From Planctomycetota bacterium (GTDB lineage Bacteria > Planctomycetota > Planctomycetia > Planctomycetales > Planctomycetaceae): 64,000 nt of DNA. Positions 1 through 8,954 of the stretch are shown here, piece after piece; the first letter of the stretch is position 1, and each line of letters opens with the position of its first letter. The notes beneath the pieces were generated by a model that worked only from the letters and a program-made list of their open reading frames with translations, was not told the DNA's origin and ran no database searches. The position numbers and the translations under genes are program-made. The stretch covers positions 1 through 64,000 of the forward strand of contig JAURQH010000050.1 of the NCBI GenBank assembly GCA_030836185.1, in the 5' to 3' direction.

Positions 1-53
1 GACGAGATGCGAGGGCAGTGTCGGTCCTTCTGAACTCTTGCGAGTTCAACTAC
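1..53. repeat. Dispersed palindromic repeat, copy 1 (cut by window edge)
   Basis: This stretch matches the right part of the elements at 49271-49346 and 27844-27913. The shared run includes GCGAGGG, then TCGGTCCTTCT, then AACTCTTGCGA and CTACG. The similarity to the 49 kb copy continues past the arm into the flank (GGTTAAC). The left arm would lie before the window starts. It resembles the short hairpin-forming intergenic repeats common in planctomycete genomes. No coding potential is visible. Confidence 0.65.
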
Positions 54-477
54 GGGTAAGGTTAACAACAAGAGCGAGACGTTGAAGCATTCGTCTTTCG
101 GAATTCAATCATCGCCCCAGATGAAAAAAGGGTGGCACTGGTCGGCTTGCCCGCCAGTGTGAAGAACACTCACAGGCTCACCCTCCCAGACTCTTTTATT
201 GGGTGACTGAATCTATGCAGGTAGCACCGTTTGCTCCTGAAACTAGATGGGGCAGAACAAGAGGCATAGCCGTGGAACGCAAGCTCCGCGGGCTGTATTG
301 CGGCGAGTTCCCAAACAACAAAAGCTGGGATCAGTCCCGGCACAAAACTGAAGAGGAAATTTACATTCTGGTTTGCTTTCCGGCGTCAGCTCACAATAAT
401 CTGTCATAAGCACTTGTTTGTAGGGCCGGTTTCTACCGGCGTGACTTCTCTTGATCCAATGAAGGCAACCTGACATC
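54..477. other. Intergenic region upstream of hemH with small hairpins
   Basis: No convincing gene is present. Two short inverted repeats are visible: CACTGG...CCAGTG at 136-159, and GGCCGGT/ACCGGC at about 424-440. The second lies about 40 bases before the hemH start and could fold in the leader. The short open frames here lack ribosome binding sites and protein-like composition. Confidence 0.5.
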
Positions 478-1515
478 GTGACAGACAATCAGACAGACAG
501 TTATGACGCAATTTTGGTCGTAGGATTTGGCGGACCGGAGAAAAAAGAGGACGTGATGCCGTTTCTCGAAAACGTCACACGCGGTCGAAACATCCCGCGG
601 GAACGCCTCGAAGAGGTTGCCGAGCATTATTACCAGTACGATGGAGTCAGTCCCATCAATCAGCAGGCGAGAGATCTGCTGGAAGTTCTTATACCTGCGT
701 TGCAAGAAGCGGGGGTCACTCAGCCGGTCTATTGGGGCAACCGAAACTGGCATCCTATGCTCGAAGATACTGTCGCACAGATGAAGCAGGACGGCGTGGA
801 GAAAGTTCTCGGCTTGGTCCTGGCAGGCTACTCTTCGTATTCCAGTTGTCGCCAATATCGGGAAGACATGTACCGGGCGGGCGAAGAGAGTGGTTGGGAA
901 GCCTCACAATTCGACAAAATTCGAGTATTTTTCAATCACCCCGATTTCGTAGAAGCCAATGCCGACCATGTCAAACAGGCGGCAGAGCCATTCAATGGTG
1001 AGCCATACCATTTGGTATTTACGGCTCATAGCATCCCCAATTCGATGTCAGACAATTGTAATTATCAATTGCAATTGACCGAAGCGTCACGACTGGTTGC
1101 TGAAGCAGTCGGAGTCGATGATTGGAAACTGGTGTATCAAAGCCGCAGTGGTCGCCCTCAAGATCCTTGGCTCGATCCTGATATCTGCGATTACCTGAAA
1201 GACTATTCAACAAATGATGTGAAGAATGTTGTGATTCTCCCGATTGGATTTTTGTCTGACCATATGGAAGTAATGTTTGACCTTGACGAAGAGGCACAGG
1301 AAGTGTGTGCCGAAGTTGGGCTAAAGATGCAACGCGCTGCAACTGTCGGCTTACACCCAAAGTTCATCAAAATGTTGGTGGAATTGATTCAGGAGCGGAC
1401 GGGACAAATCGAGTCCAAACAGGCGATTGGCCAATTCGGACCAAACCATGATGTCTGCCCACTTGATTGTTGCCCTGCTCCGGCCCGAAGGCCGGCTGCT
1501 GCACGACCTCAATAA
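478..1515 (+). CDS. hemH: Ferrochelatase (HemH family)
   Basis: Predicted ferrochelatase of 345 residues, which inserts Fe2+ into a porphyrin at the end of haem synthesis. Whether the substrate is protoporphyrin IX or coproporphyrin III cannot be read from sequence. The catalytic histidine is in FTAHSIP (His184) and the conserved acidic residue in SDHMEVMFDLD (Glu264). These positions match the short, soluble Bacillus-type enzyme. The start is GTG at 478, preceded by a GAAGG about 12 bases upstream. The C-terminus is unusual: after the normal fold ends it carries CPLDCCPAP and a basic, proline-rich tail, so three cysteines lie close together. Some ferrochelatases bind a [2Fe-2S] cluster through C-terminal cysteines, but this spacing is not one I can match with certainty. 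An intrinsic terminator follows immediately. Confidence 0.93.
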   Translation: MTDNQTDSYDAILVVGFGGPEKKEDVMPFLENVTRGRNIPRERLEEVAEHYYQYDGVSPINQQARDLLEVLIPALQEAGVTQPVYWGNRNWHPMLEDTVAQMKQDGVEKVLGLVLAGYSSYSSCRQYREDMYRAGEESGWEASQFDKIRVFFNHPDFVEANADHVKQAAEPFNGEPYHLVFTAHSIPNSMSDNCNYQLQLTEASRLVAEAVGVDDWKLVYQSRSGRPQDPWLDPDICDYLKDYSTNDVKNVVILPIGFLSDHMEVMFDLDEEAQEVCAEVGLKMQRAATVGLHPKFIKMLVELIQERTGQIESKQAIGQFGPNHDVCPLDCCPAPARRPAAARPQ

Positions 1516-1553
1516 GAGTGGCTATTTTTTGCACGCAAAAACAGACTCTTTTT
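1514..1553 (+). terminator. Intrinsic terminator after hemH
   Basis: Outer stem AAGAGT...ACTCTT encloses an inner stem TTTTTGC-AC-GCAAAAA, and a T run follows. It begins at the last bases of the hemH stop codon. Confidence 0.6.
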
Positions 1554-1579
1554 CCTCTGAAACGACCACTTAAAGCAAA

Positions 1580-1607
1580 TTGATCTTTCTTTTTTGATTG
1601 ATATGTT
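1580..1607 (+). promoter_or_regulatory. Possible promoter of the BON-domain gene
   Basis: TTGATC at 1580-1585 and TATGTT at 1602-1607 are separated by 16 bases, in an AT-rich stretch after the hemH terminator. The -10 match is weak. This is assigned by eye only. Confidence 0.3.
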
Positions 1608-1725
1608 AAGATTTAAGTACCCAACAAGACAGACGCACAATTCTCTCAAGACGAGGAGCAAGCCCCAGAATCTCTGATGATTTGAATTATGGAGGATTCA
1701 GAAATCGCAAAAAAGGAACGCTACC

Positions 1726-2046
1726 ATGAGATCTTTACCGACCGAAGGTGAAACCTCGGCAATCGCCAATCAGCGAATTGACCAATCGTCTGATTCGCAT
1801 TTTTCTCTGCCTCATACGACCGAACTCAATGTTCGACGAACTCTGCTCACGCAGTGCCAGTGCAAATTTCACTCTCTGGTTGTCCACCGCACGAGAGACG
1901 GCATCTGCTTACAGGGCGTGGTTGACGGAACTCCCTCTGATGCTGCCGAAATTTGCCGAATTGCCGAGGTTGTTTCCGGGGTGGGGAGCGTGATCAATCG
2001 ACTCACCTTCCAGTCCACAGACTCAGCTCCGCCTCCAAAAGGCTGA
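1726..2046 (+). CDS. Small BON-domain-like protein
   Basis: A 106-residue soluble protein. After about 30 polar residues, residues 32-97 resemble a BON domain: an amphipathic first helix, a strand pair around LVVHRTRDGICLQGVVDG, then a helix leading to VVSGVGSVINRL. The G-V-D-G turn and the final VxSVxNRL are typical of the fold. BON domains are generally thought to bind lipid or other ligands. No signal peptide is seen, so it is probably cytoplasmic. The ATG is preceded by AAGGAACG at suitable distance. It stands alone between hemH and the acetyltransferase gene, with its own leader of about 170 bases. Function is not known. Confidence 0.7.
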   Translation: MRSLPTEGETSAIANQRIDQSSDSHFSLPHTTELNVRRTLLTQCQCKFHSLVVHRTRDGICLQGVVDGTPSDAAEICRIAEVVSGVGSVINRLTFQSTDSAPPPKG

Positions 2047-2238
2047 ACGATTGTAGAAATAGGAGTGTTCTCAAAAAAAACCGGAATTCGTCTCCCAGAA
2101 TTTGGCAACCTGTGATAAGCTCATCGACCACCCGAGAGAAGCCACTTCATTCGGGTGGGTGATCCAGACATTTCAACCCGTCTCTCGACTGACGGATTGA
2201 ACGAATTTGAGTTTGAAACACGAGCAAGGAGGCTCGCC

Positions 2239-2775
2239 ATGAGTTTCGGACAAGCACAAGAACAGCAACTCAAAGTCCAAATCCGCTGGCTGATTCGCCG
2301 CGATATGCCCGAAGTCCTCGACATCGAGCAACGCAGCTTTGAATTCGCTTGGGGTGAAGAGCATTTCCTGGAATATCTTCGCCAACGAAACTGCATCGGC
2401 ATGGTGGCTGAATGTAATCAAAAGATCGTGGGCTTCATGATCTATGAGCTCCATAAGTCCAAGCTCCGTGTTCTCAACTTTGCCGTTGATCCTAAAATGC
2501 GCCGTCGAGATGTTGGCACACAAATGATTCAACGACTGATCGATAAACTCGCTCAGCAACGGCGCGAGGAAATCGAACTCGAAATCCGCGAAACTAATTT
2601 ACCGGCTCAATTGTTCTTTCAGCGGCATCACTTCAAAGCGACCGAAGTGATTCGCGAACATTATGACGACACCGACGAAGATGCTTATCGGATGCAATAC
2701 CGACTCGATGAGCCTCTTGAATGGGTGCTTCCCTTTCCTCCTTCGGGAAGAATCTCGTTCCCGGACGCCGCGTAA
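2239..2775 (+). CDS. rimI: GNAT acetyltransferase, RimI-like
   Basis: A 178-residue GNAT-fold N-acetyltransferase, most like RimI, which acetylates the N-terminal alanine of ribosomal protein S18. The early segment VLDIEQRSFEFAWGEEHF matches the RimI substrate side. The acetyl-CoA loop is at MRRRDVGTQMI, followed by the IRETNLPAQLFFQRHHF region typical of the family C-terminus. I place the start at the ATG at 2239 because AAGGAGG at 2226-2232 sits 6 bases upstream. A longer open frame from 2155 would add 28 residues that look unrelated to the fold. The C-terminal tail of about 35 residues after the GNAT core is longer than in E. coli RimI. The exact protein substrate is inferred. Confidence 0.8.
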   Translation: MSFGQAQEQQLKVQIRWLIRRDMPEVLDIEQRSFEFAWGEEHFLEYLRQRNCIGMVAECNQKIVGFMIYELHKSKLRVLNFAVDPKMRRRDVGTQMIQRLIDKLAQQRREEIELEIRETNLPAQLFFQRHHFKATEVIREHYDDTDEDAYRMQYRLDEPLEWVLPFPPSGRISFPDAA

Positions 2776-2864
2776 TGTCGAAGAATCACTCTCTAAGAGT
2801 AGATTTACATCGTTTGTCTCTCAACAATATAGCCTGACCAAAATGGCTGTATAGGGAGAGATGC

Positions 2865-5183
2865 GTGTCGTCAGAGATTCTGTTATCGGGATGCCGTCAG
2901 CATAATCTGCGGAATCTCGATCTCTCACTTCCTGCACACGGCCTGACACTCATCACTGGGCCTTCGGGTTCGGGGAAAAGTTCTCTTGCGTTCGCGACCC
3001 TTCATGCGGAGAGCCGACGGCGTTACCTCGAATCTCTTTCCACGTCCGAACGTAGCCGCTTCGATCATATTGCTCCTCCACATCTGGATGATGCGACAAA
3101 TTTGCCACTGACCGTCGCGATCCGTCCCGATTCTCTTTCCAGCGGTTCCAGAAATACCTTAGGGACAGAATCAGGAATTATTCCGCTGCTACAAATGCTC
3201 TTTGCCTCCTACGCAGACAGTACATGCCCCGATTGTGAGACACCTGTTCGAACGTGGGGATCGCAGGAAATTATCGAGACCTTGAACGAGTTGCCCGAAG
3301 GAACACGCCTTCAGCTTGGTTTCCCGCTTCAGCAGACTGTTTCAGGGACAGAGGCCATCAACTGGTTGCAAACAGCCGGCTTCCAAAGAGTCGTCCACGA
3401 AGGGAAAATCTGCTCCCTCACTGATTTGTCGGAAGACTCCGCTCTCGAGGATCTCGTCGTCATCGTTGACCGGGTCAAAACTGGTTCAACAAACGACGTT
3501 CGAATCCGAGAATCATTGGAAGTTTGTTTTCGTGGCGGCCAAGGGAAGTGCATCGCCTATGCAGAAGACACGGCTAGTGATTCGAACTGGCAATCCCTCT
3601 CATTGGATGATCGTAAGTGGTTTTCTCGCCTGTTTAGTCGAGAGCGTGATTGCCTGAACTGTGGTCGATCTCTCATGAATCCTGCTCCGAGCCTGTTTCG
3701 CTGGTCGTCTCCTTTAGGAGCATGCGCAGAATGTCAGGGACGAGGTTGGGTCAAAACAAATCGAACAAAATCAACTTGCGGACGTTGTGAGGGCTCACGA
3801 TTGAATCCAGATGCCTGTGCATACCAAATGCATGATCGATCTTTACCCGAACTACACCGTCTACAAGTTCTGGAACTCAGACAATGGGTTGATCAGCACC
3901 TACACAACGATTTGCATCATCAAGAATTATTACGACGCCTGAACCTGTTGGCAGAAATTGGGTTTGAGTCATTTCCTCTCGATTGTTCGGTCAGTTCGCT
4001 TTCGGCTTCCGAACGCACGTCGCTGGCTCTGTGTGATGCGGCTGTGGAACCATTGCCGGGCGCACTGTATCTCGTGGAAGAGCCTTATAGTGGCCACCCT
4101 CCAGAAGATTGGTCAAAAGTAGATCGGATCATCTCGCAAGTGTTGACAGGAGGAGCCGGCGTCTGTCTTGTTCAGGCGGAAGAGGAACCGATTACCCGAA
4201 GGTTGCATCTCGATCACCTCATTCGACTCGGTCCCGGCTCGGGTGACGACGGAGGACAACTTGTCGCAGAACCAGATTCTCGCGACGAAACGCCGTCTGT
4301 TAATCACCTGAAAACAGAACCTTTCAAGCTGAGGCAGATTGATTGGTCTTGGATCGAACAAACGGAACTCGAGATCTCGGTGGGAGGCATTACCACAATT
4401 TCCGGCACACTGGCGACGCGACCAATTGGACTTTTACGGGAGTGCTTAGCTTCGAGATTGGCAGAACTGGCAGAAGACGATTCGTTTCCGTTCCCCGAAC
4501 AACAATCACTCGCCACCGAAACCCGGAAGCCCCACCCCCGTCAAACAGTGCTGTCAGCCATTCAGGCGTTTGGAGGAATTCGCCAGCTCCTCGCAGAGAC
4601 GGATGACGCCAAAAAACGGAATGTCACGGCAAGTGATTTGAGTCTCCACAAAAAAGAGGGAGCCCGATGCGTACGGTGTGAAGGGACCGGATGTGTCTCT
4701 GTCGATCTCGATTTTCTACCCGAGTTCGAATTGCCTTGCCCCGAATGTGGTGGGAGTCGCTATGAATCTCGAATCAACGAAATTCGGTTCCGCGGTTTGA
4801 CTCTTCCTGAAATCATGAAACTGACTGCCGAAGAAGCCTTTCGAATCTTCAAAGGCCATCACCGCATTCAAAAAAGACTTCAATTACTGAAACAGGTTCA
4901 ACTCGGTTATCTACGATTAGGGCAGTCTCTCACGCAATTATCGCGGGGGGAGAGGCAACGCATTCGTCTCTCAGCCGCATTGGCAAAAAGCGGAGGCACG
5001 AAAAGTCTGTTGACGATTGAAGAGATTTCCAACGGGCTCTCGTCCTCGGAACTCCCCTCGATCTTGTCGGTTCTGCGAGAATTCACGTCTGCCGGGCATT
5101 CTGTCTTACTGATTGATGCCAATGAGTTCTGGCAAAAGAATTCTGACATTTTTCAAAAATTGACTCGTCGAAAATGTCCCTGA
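2865..5183 (+). CDS. Degenerate UvrA-like ABC ATPase
   Basis: A 772-residue UvrA-type protein, shorter than a normal UvrA (about 940). The first nucleotide-binding half has an intact Walker A, GPSGSGKSS (about residues 32-40). Its signature is altered to LSASERTSLAL, and the Walker B reads LYLVEEP. Three CxxC-type zinc modules are recognisable: CPDC/CLNC, CAEC/CGRC and CVRC/CPEC with GGSRYESR. In the second half the expected Walker A loop is replaced by ISGTLATRPIGLL, with no lysine. The second signature LSRGERQRIRLSAALA remains, but Walker B is LLTIEEISNGLSSSEL. At most one site therefore looks able to hydrolyse ATP. It starts at GTG 2865 after GGGAGAG. It is probably not the excision-repair UvrA itself but a diverged paralogue. 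Its role is unknown. Confidence 0.8.
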   Translation: MSSEILLSGCRQHNLRNLDLSLPAHGLTLITGPSGSGKSSLAFATLHAESRRRYLESLSTSERSRFDHIAPPHLDDATNLPLTVAIRPDSLSSGSRNTLGTESGIIPLLQMLFASYADSTCPDCETPVRTWGSQEIIETLNELPEGTRLQLGFPLQQTVSGTEAINWLQTAGFQRVVHEGKICSLTDLSEDSALEDLVVIVDRVKTGSTNDVRIRESLEVCFRGGQGKCIAYAEDTASDSNWQSLSLDDRKWFSRLFSRERDCLNCGRSLMNPAPSLFRWSSPLGACAECQGRGWVKTNRTKSTCGRCEGSRLNPDACAYQMHDRSLPELHRLQVLELRQWVDQHLHNDLHHQELLRRLNLLAEIGFESFPLDCSVSSLSASERTSLALCDAAVEPLPGALYLVEEPYSGHPPEDWSKVDRIISQVLTGGAGVCLVQAEEEPITRRLHLDHLIRLGPGSGDDGGQLVAEPDSRDETPSVNHLKTEPFKLRQIDWSWIEQTELEISVGGITTISGTLATRPIGLLRECLASRLAELAEDDSFPFPEQQSLATETRKPHPRQTVLSAIQAFGGIRQLLAETDDAKKRNVTASDLSLHKKEGARCVRCEGTGCVSVDLDFLPEFELPCPECGGSRYESRINEIRFRGLTLPEIMKLTAEEAFRIFKGHHRIQKRLQLLKQVQLGYLRLGQSLTQLSRGERQRIRLSAALAKSGGTKSLLTIEEISNGLSSSELPSILSVLREFTSAGHSVLLIDANEFWQKNSDIFQKLTRRKCP

Positions 5184-5375
5184 ATAATGCAGGTCTTCCG
5201 CAGCGGAGCCAACTTCAAGCCTCTTGTTTTTCAGGGTTTTCGGCTCTCCCGGTCGCCTCTGGTGTTCTGAATGAGGGGCGTTAGAATGGAAATCATCGGC
5301 AGATTCATTCACCGATCATCGATATCCATTGAGAACGGGCAACGAAGCCCTGAAAATAAGATTTGGAGGGATCCC

Positions 5376-8300
5376 ATGAGCCGTCCGTTTGCTCACCTGC
5401 ATTGCCACACCCATTACTCCTTGCTCGATGGTGCCAATCGCATCCCGGAAGTGGTGAAAAAAGTCAAAGAGTCCGGCATGGACTCGCTGGCGATCACCGA
5501 CCACGGCAATCTCTACGGTGCGATGGAGTTTTATAACACTTGCCGAGCCCAGGAGATCAACCCGATCCTCGGTTTTGAAGCCTACATTGCTCCCGGCAAA
5601 CGGACTGACCGGAGTGGTGCATCTCGAATGAAGGAAGCCAGTTATCACCTGACCTTGCTGGCAATGAACCGCAAAGGGTTTGAAAACCTGATGCACATGT
5701 CGTCCGTCGCGTATCTGGAAGGGTTCTATTACAAGCCACGGATCGATAAAGAGCTGCTGGAAGAGTTCAACGAAGGATTGATCTGTCTTTCGGGTTGCGC
5801 GGCAGGAGAACTTTCGCAGCTACTCCTCAAAGACAAAATGACCGAAGCGCGTGAGCTGACCGCTTGGTACGAAAAAGTTTTTGGCGACCGTTTTTATATG
5901 GAGATCCAGAATGCCGGCTTTGACATTCAACGAGAATGTGCCGAGGGAACCATCGATCTGGCCAACTCCATGGGGCTGCCTCTCGTTGCCACCAATGACG
6001 CTCACTATTTGAATCAGGAAGATGCTCACGCCCACGACATTCTGTTGTGTGTGAACACACGAACGACGGTCCACGACGAAAAACGAATGAAGATGGACAG
6101 CGACGAACTGTTTGTGCGCACGCCCGAAGAAATGTACGCCGCTTTCCCCGGTCACGAAGCAGCCGTCAAACGGTCTCAGGAAATTGCGGATCGTGTCGAT
6201 ATCCAACTGGAAGAAAATCCACAACACTATCCGGTCTTCCGCCCACCGGAAGAGAAGACAGACATTGATTATCTCCGCGAACTGTGCCTGAAAGGGATGA
6301 CCTGGCGTTATGGTGACACTGCCACCGAGAAGCACTTTGAGCGACTCGACTACGAACTCGAAGTGATCAAGAAAATGGGCTATGCCAGTTACTTCTTGAT
6401 TGTCTGGGACTTCATCCGTTTTGCCGACGAGAACAAAATTCCGTGTCAGGCACGTGGCTCGGCGTGTGGTGCGATTGTCGCATATATTCTGGGCTTCAGT
6501 CACGTTTGCCCACTGGAATACGACTTGCTGTTTGAACGGTTTCTCGATCCCAGTCGAACCGAGCCTCCCGATATCGATATCGACTTCTGTCGTGATCGTC
6601 GGCAGATGGTGATTGATTACACCAAAGAAACATATGGAGAATACAACGTCGCACAGATCGGAACCTTTGGGACGTTAAAGGCGAAAAACGCGATCCGCGA
6701 CGTAAGCCGCGCACTGGGTCTCGATCTCAAGCGAGTTGACGAGATCTGCAAAATGATCCCCGAAACTCTAAATATCAAACTGCAAGAAGCGATTGATGAA
6801 TCGGCGGAACTACGGGAAGCCTATCAGGGCGATCCTCAAATCACCGAAATGCTCGACCTGGCGATCAAAATCGAAGGTCTCGCTCGATCTGCCGGAACGC
6901 ACGCAGCCGGCGTGGTGGTCGCCGATGAACCGATCTCTCGGTATATTCCCTTGCAAAGAATCACAGGAAAAACCGACATCATCACGCAGTGGGATGGGCC
7001 GACTGTCGAAGAAGTCGGTCTGTTGAAGATGGACTTTCTCGGCTTGCGGAATTTGACGATCCTCGACAAAGCGATCCAGAACGTCAAAAAACATCACCCT
7101 GATCAACAAGACATTGATCCGCTCAAATTTCCACTCGACGATACCGCAACCTTCGCCCTGCTCCAACGTGGCGAAACGAAAGGAATTTTCCAGTTGGAAT
7201 CGGGCGGCATGCGGGATTTGTTGCAGAAAATGAAACCGGACAAGTTCCACGACATCATCGCCACATCGGCCCTTTACCGTCCTGGCCCTCTCGAAGGGGG
7301 TATGGTGATGACGTACGTCGAAGTGAAACATGGTCGGATTCCGATCCCCAAGGTTCATCCGATTGTCGATGAAATTCTCGAAGAGACCTACGGCGTCATG
7401 GTCTATCAAGAACAAGTCATGCGGATTTTGAATCGAGTGGGCGGAATTGATCTTCCTGCCGCCTATCGCTGCATTAAAGCAATCAGTAAGAAGAAAGAAA
7501 AAGTGATCGCTTCGTTTCATCAAGAATACATTGATGGTGCCGGTGAACGAGGGGTCGACCAGAAGCTCGCGCAAGAGCTATTCGATTTGATTAAGAAGTT
7601 TGCGGGCTACGGCTTTAACAAATCTCACTCGACCGCTTATGGAGCTGTCGCCTATCAGACTGCATTTTTGAAAGCCCATTATCCCAAAGAGTTCATGGCG
7701 GCGTTGCTGTCTTGCGGAATGGAATCGTCTGAACGGATTAACGAGCACGTCGATGATTGTCGGCGGATGGATCTCACCGTTTTGCCCCCCGATATCAATC
7801 GCGCACAAGTTGAGTTTGATATTTCGGGTGATGATGTGGTCTTCGGCCTTGGAGCGATCAAGGGTGTCGGAGAACAGGCACTTCAGACCATCGTGACCGA
7901 GCGAGAAGCAAATGGACCCTTCCGCAATATCTTTGATCTGACCGAACGGATTGATCCCAAAGTTCTGAACCGCTCCACGATGGAAACGCTCGTGAAAGCC
8001 GGCGCGCTCGACAGCCTGGGAGATAACCGGGCACAACTGTTTTTGGCTATCGAACGCGCCATTTCCTCCAGCGTAAAAATCCACAAAGACCGAGCCATCG
8101 GTCAAAAATCACTATTCGGCGATATGGGAGGAAGCGAAGGCGAACCAGATCCCGATGAGGATGTTTCGTTGCCGGAAACTCCCGACTGGAATCACAGCCA
8201 AAAACTGGCATTCGAGAAAGATGTCTTCGGGTTTTACCTCACTTCGCACCCCCTGACCGAGCATTCTGAGAGAGTCGGAAAGTTTCGTTCGCACACGATT

Positions 8301-8918
8301 CACGAAATCGGTGACATGGAAGAAGGCGAGGAAGTCCTCATTAGTGGCATGGTTTCGTCGATCAAGAAAGCGACCTCCAAAAAACCAAACCGCAATGGAC
8401 ACTCCAAGTTTGCCAATTTCGATTTCGAAGACGAAACCGGAACCGTGCGCTGCATCATCTGGCCGGAGGAATTCTCTCGGCAAGGCGAGAAGCTCGAATC
8501 AGAAGACATCCTTTACGTTCAAGGTCGTGTGGACCGACGTGGTCGAGAACCGAATGTCGTCGTCAACAAACTGTTGACTTTGGAAGAAGCCGAAAAACAG
8601 TTCACGCGACAAATTGCGATCAAAATTCAAAAAGGTCTTCACCCCGACGACTGCTTGCCGCGCATTCGAGAAATTTTACAGCGTTATCCGGGTCGAACCA
8701 GCGTCATGCTGTACATTGACTCCAACGACGAAGCGACCGGTGAATGGACCCGTTACGTCCTCTCATTACCTGCCACCTTGCAAGTCAGTTGCGGTGAATC
8801 TTTGCAGAGAGATCTGGAAGGTTTACTCGGCAAGGATGCCGTCCATTTGATCGCGCATCAATTCAAATCCGCCAGAGTAAACCGCAACGGTCATGCTTTG
8901 GCTGGTACGAGGGGCTAA
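5376..8918 (+). CDS. dnaE: DNA polymerase III alpha subunit (DnaE1)
   Basis: Replicative polymerase alpha subunit, 1180 residues, which is normal length. It has an N-terminal PHP domain (about 1-270), palm/fingers with the catalytic PDIDIDF aspartates, helix-hairpin-helix and tau/clamp-binding regions, and a C-terminal OB domain (about 980-1080). The start is the ATG at 5376, because GGAGG at 5365-5369 lies 6 bases upstream and the next residues are the conserved AHLHCHTHYSLLDG. An in-frame upstream ATG at 5271 would add 35 unconserved residues. All nine metal-ligand positions known for PHP-proofreading DnaE1 enzymes seem present: HxH, LLDG, TDHGN, GFE, YHLTLL, LSGC and NDAHY. The PHP domain may thus be an active 3'-5' exonuclease. 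The gene follows the UvrA-like gene by about 190 bases. Confidence 0.96.
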   Translation: MSRPFAHLHCHTHYSLLDGANRIPEVVKKVKESGMDSLAITDHGNLYGAMEFYNTCRAQEINPILGFEAYIAPGKRTDRSGASRMKEASYHLTLLAMNRKGFENLMHMSSVAYLEGFYYKPRIDKELLEEFNEGLICLSGCAAGELSQLLLKDKMTEARELTAWYEKVFGDRFYMEIQNAGFDIQRECAEGTIDLANSMGLPLVATNDAHYLNQEDAHAHDILLCVNTRTTVHDEKRMKMDSDELFVRTPEEMYAAFPGHEAAVKRSQEIADRVDIQLEENPQHYPVFRPPEEKTDIDYLRELCLKGMTWRYGDTATEKHFERLDYELEVIKKMGYASYFLIVWDFIRFADENKIPCQARGSACGAIVAYILGFSHVCPLEYDLLFERFLDPSRTEPPDIDIDFCRDRRQMVIDYTKETYGEYNVAQIGTFGTLKAKNAIRDVSRALGLDLKRVDEICKMIPETLNIKLQEAIDESAELREAYQGDPQITEMLDLAIKIEGLARSAGTHAAGVVVADEPISRYIPLQRITGKTDIITQWDGPTVEEVGLLKMDFLGLRNLTILDKAIQNVKKHHPDQQDIDPLKFPLDDTATFALLQRGETKGIFQLESGGMRDLLQKMKPDKFHDIIATSALYRPGPLEGGMVMTYVEVKHGRIPIPKVHPIVDEILEETYGVMVYQEQVMRILNRVGGIDLPAAYRCIKAISKKKEKVIASFHQEYIDGAGERGVDQKLAQELFDLIKKFAGYGFNKSHSTAYGAVAYQTAFLKAHYPKEFMAALLSCGMESSERINEHVDDCRRMDLTVLPPDINRAQVEFDISGDDVVFGLGAIKGVGEQALQTIVTEREANGPFRNIFDLTERIDPKVLNRSTMETLVKAGALDSLGDNRAQLFLAIERAISSSVKIHKDRAIGQKSLFGDMGGSEGEPDPDEDVSLPETPDWNHSQKLAFEKDVFGFYLTSHPLTEHSERVGKFRSHTIHEIGDMEEGEEVLISGMVSSIKKATSKKPNRNGHSKFANFDFEDETGTVRCIIWPEEFSRQGEKLESEDILYVQGRVDRRGREPNVVVNKLLTLEEAEKQFTRQIAIKIQKGLHPDDCLPRIREILQRYPGRTSVMLYIDSNDEATGEWTRYVLSLPATLQVSCGESLQRDLEGLLGKDAVHLIAHQFKSARVNRNGHALAGTRG

Positions 8919-8954
8919 AGAAGACACGACGGCAATTTATTGTGATACATCTTT

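Noticed and set aside
203-409. 68-codon frame upstream of hemH
   Set aside because: No ribosome binding site and no domain; it overlaps small intergenic hairpins.
5820-8105. Long minus-strand open frames inside dnaE
   Set aside because: They lie opposite strongly conserved dnaE codons and have no independent start signals; shadow frames.
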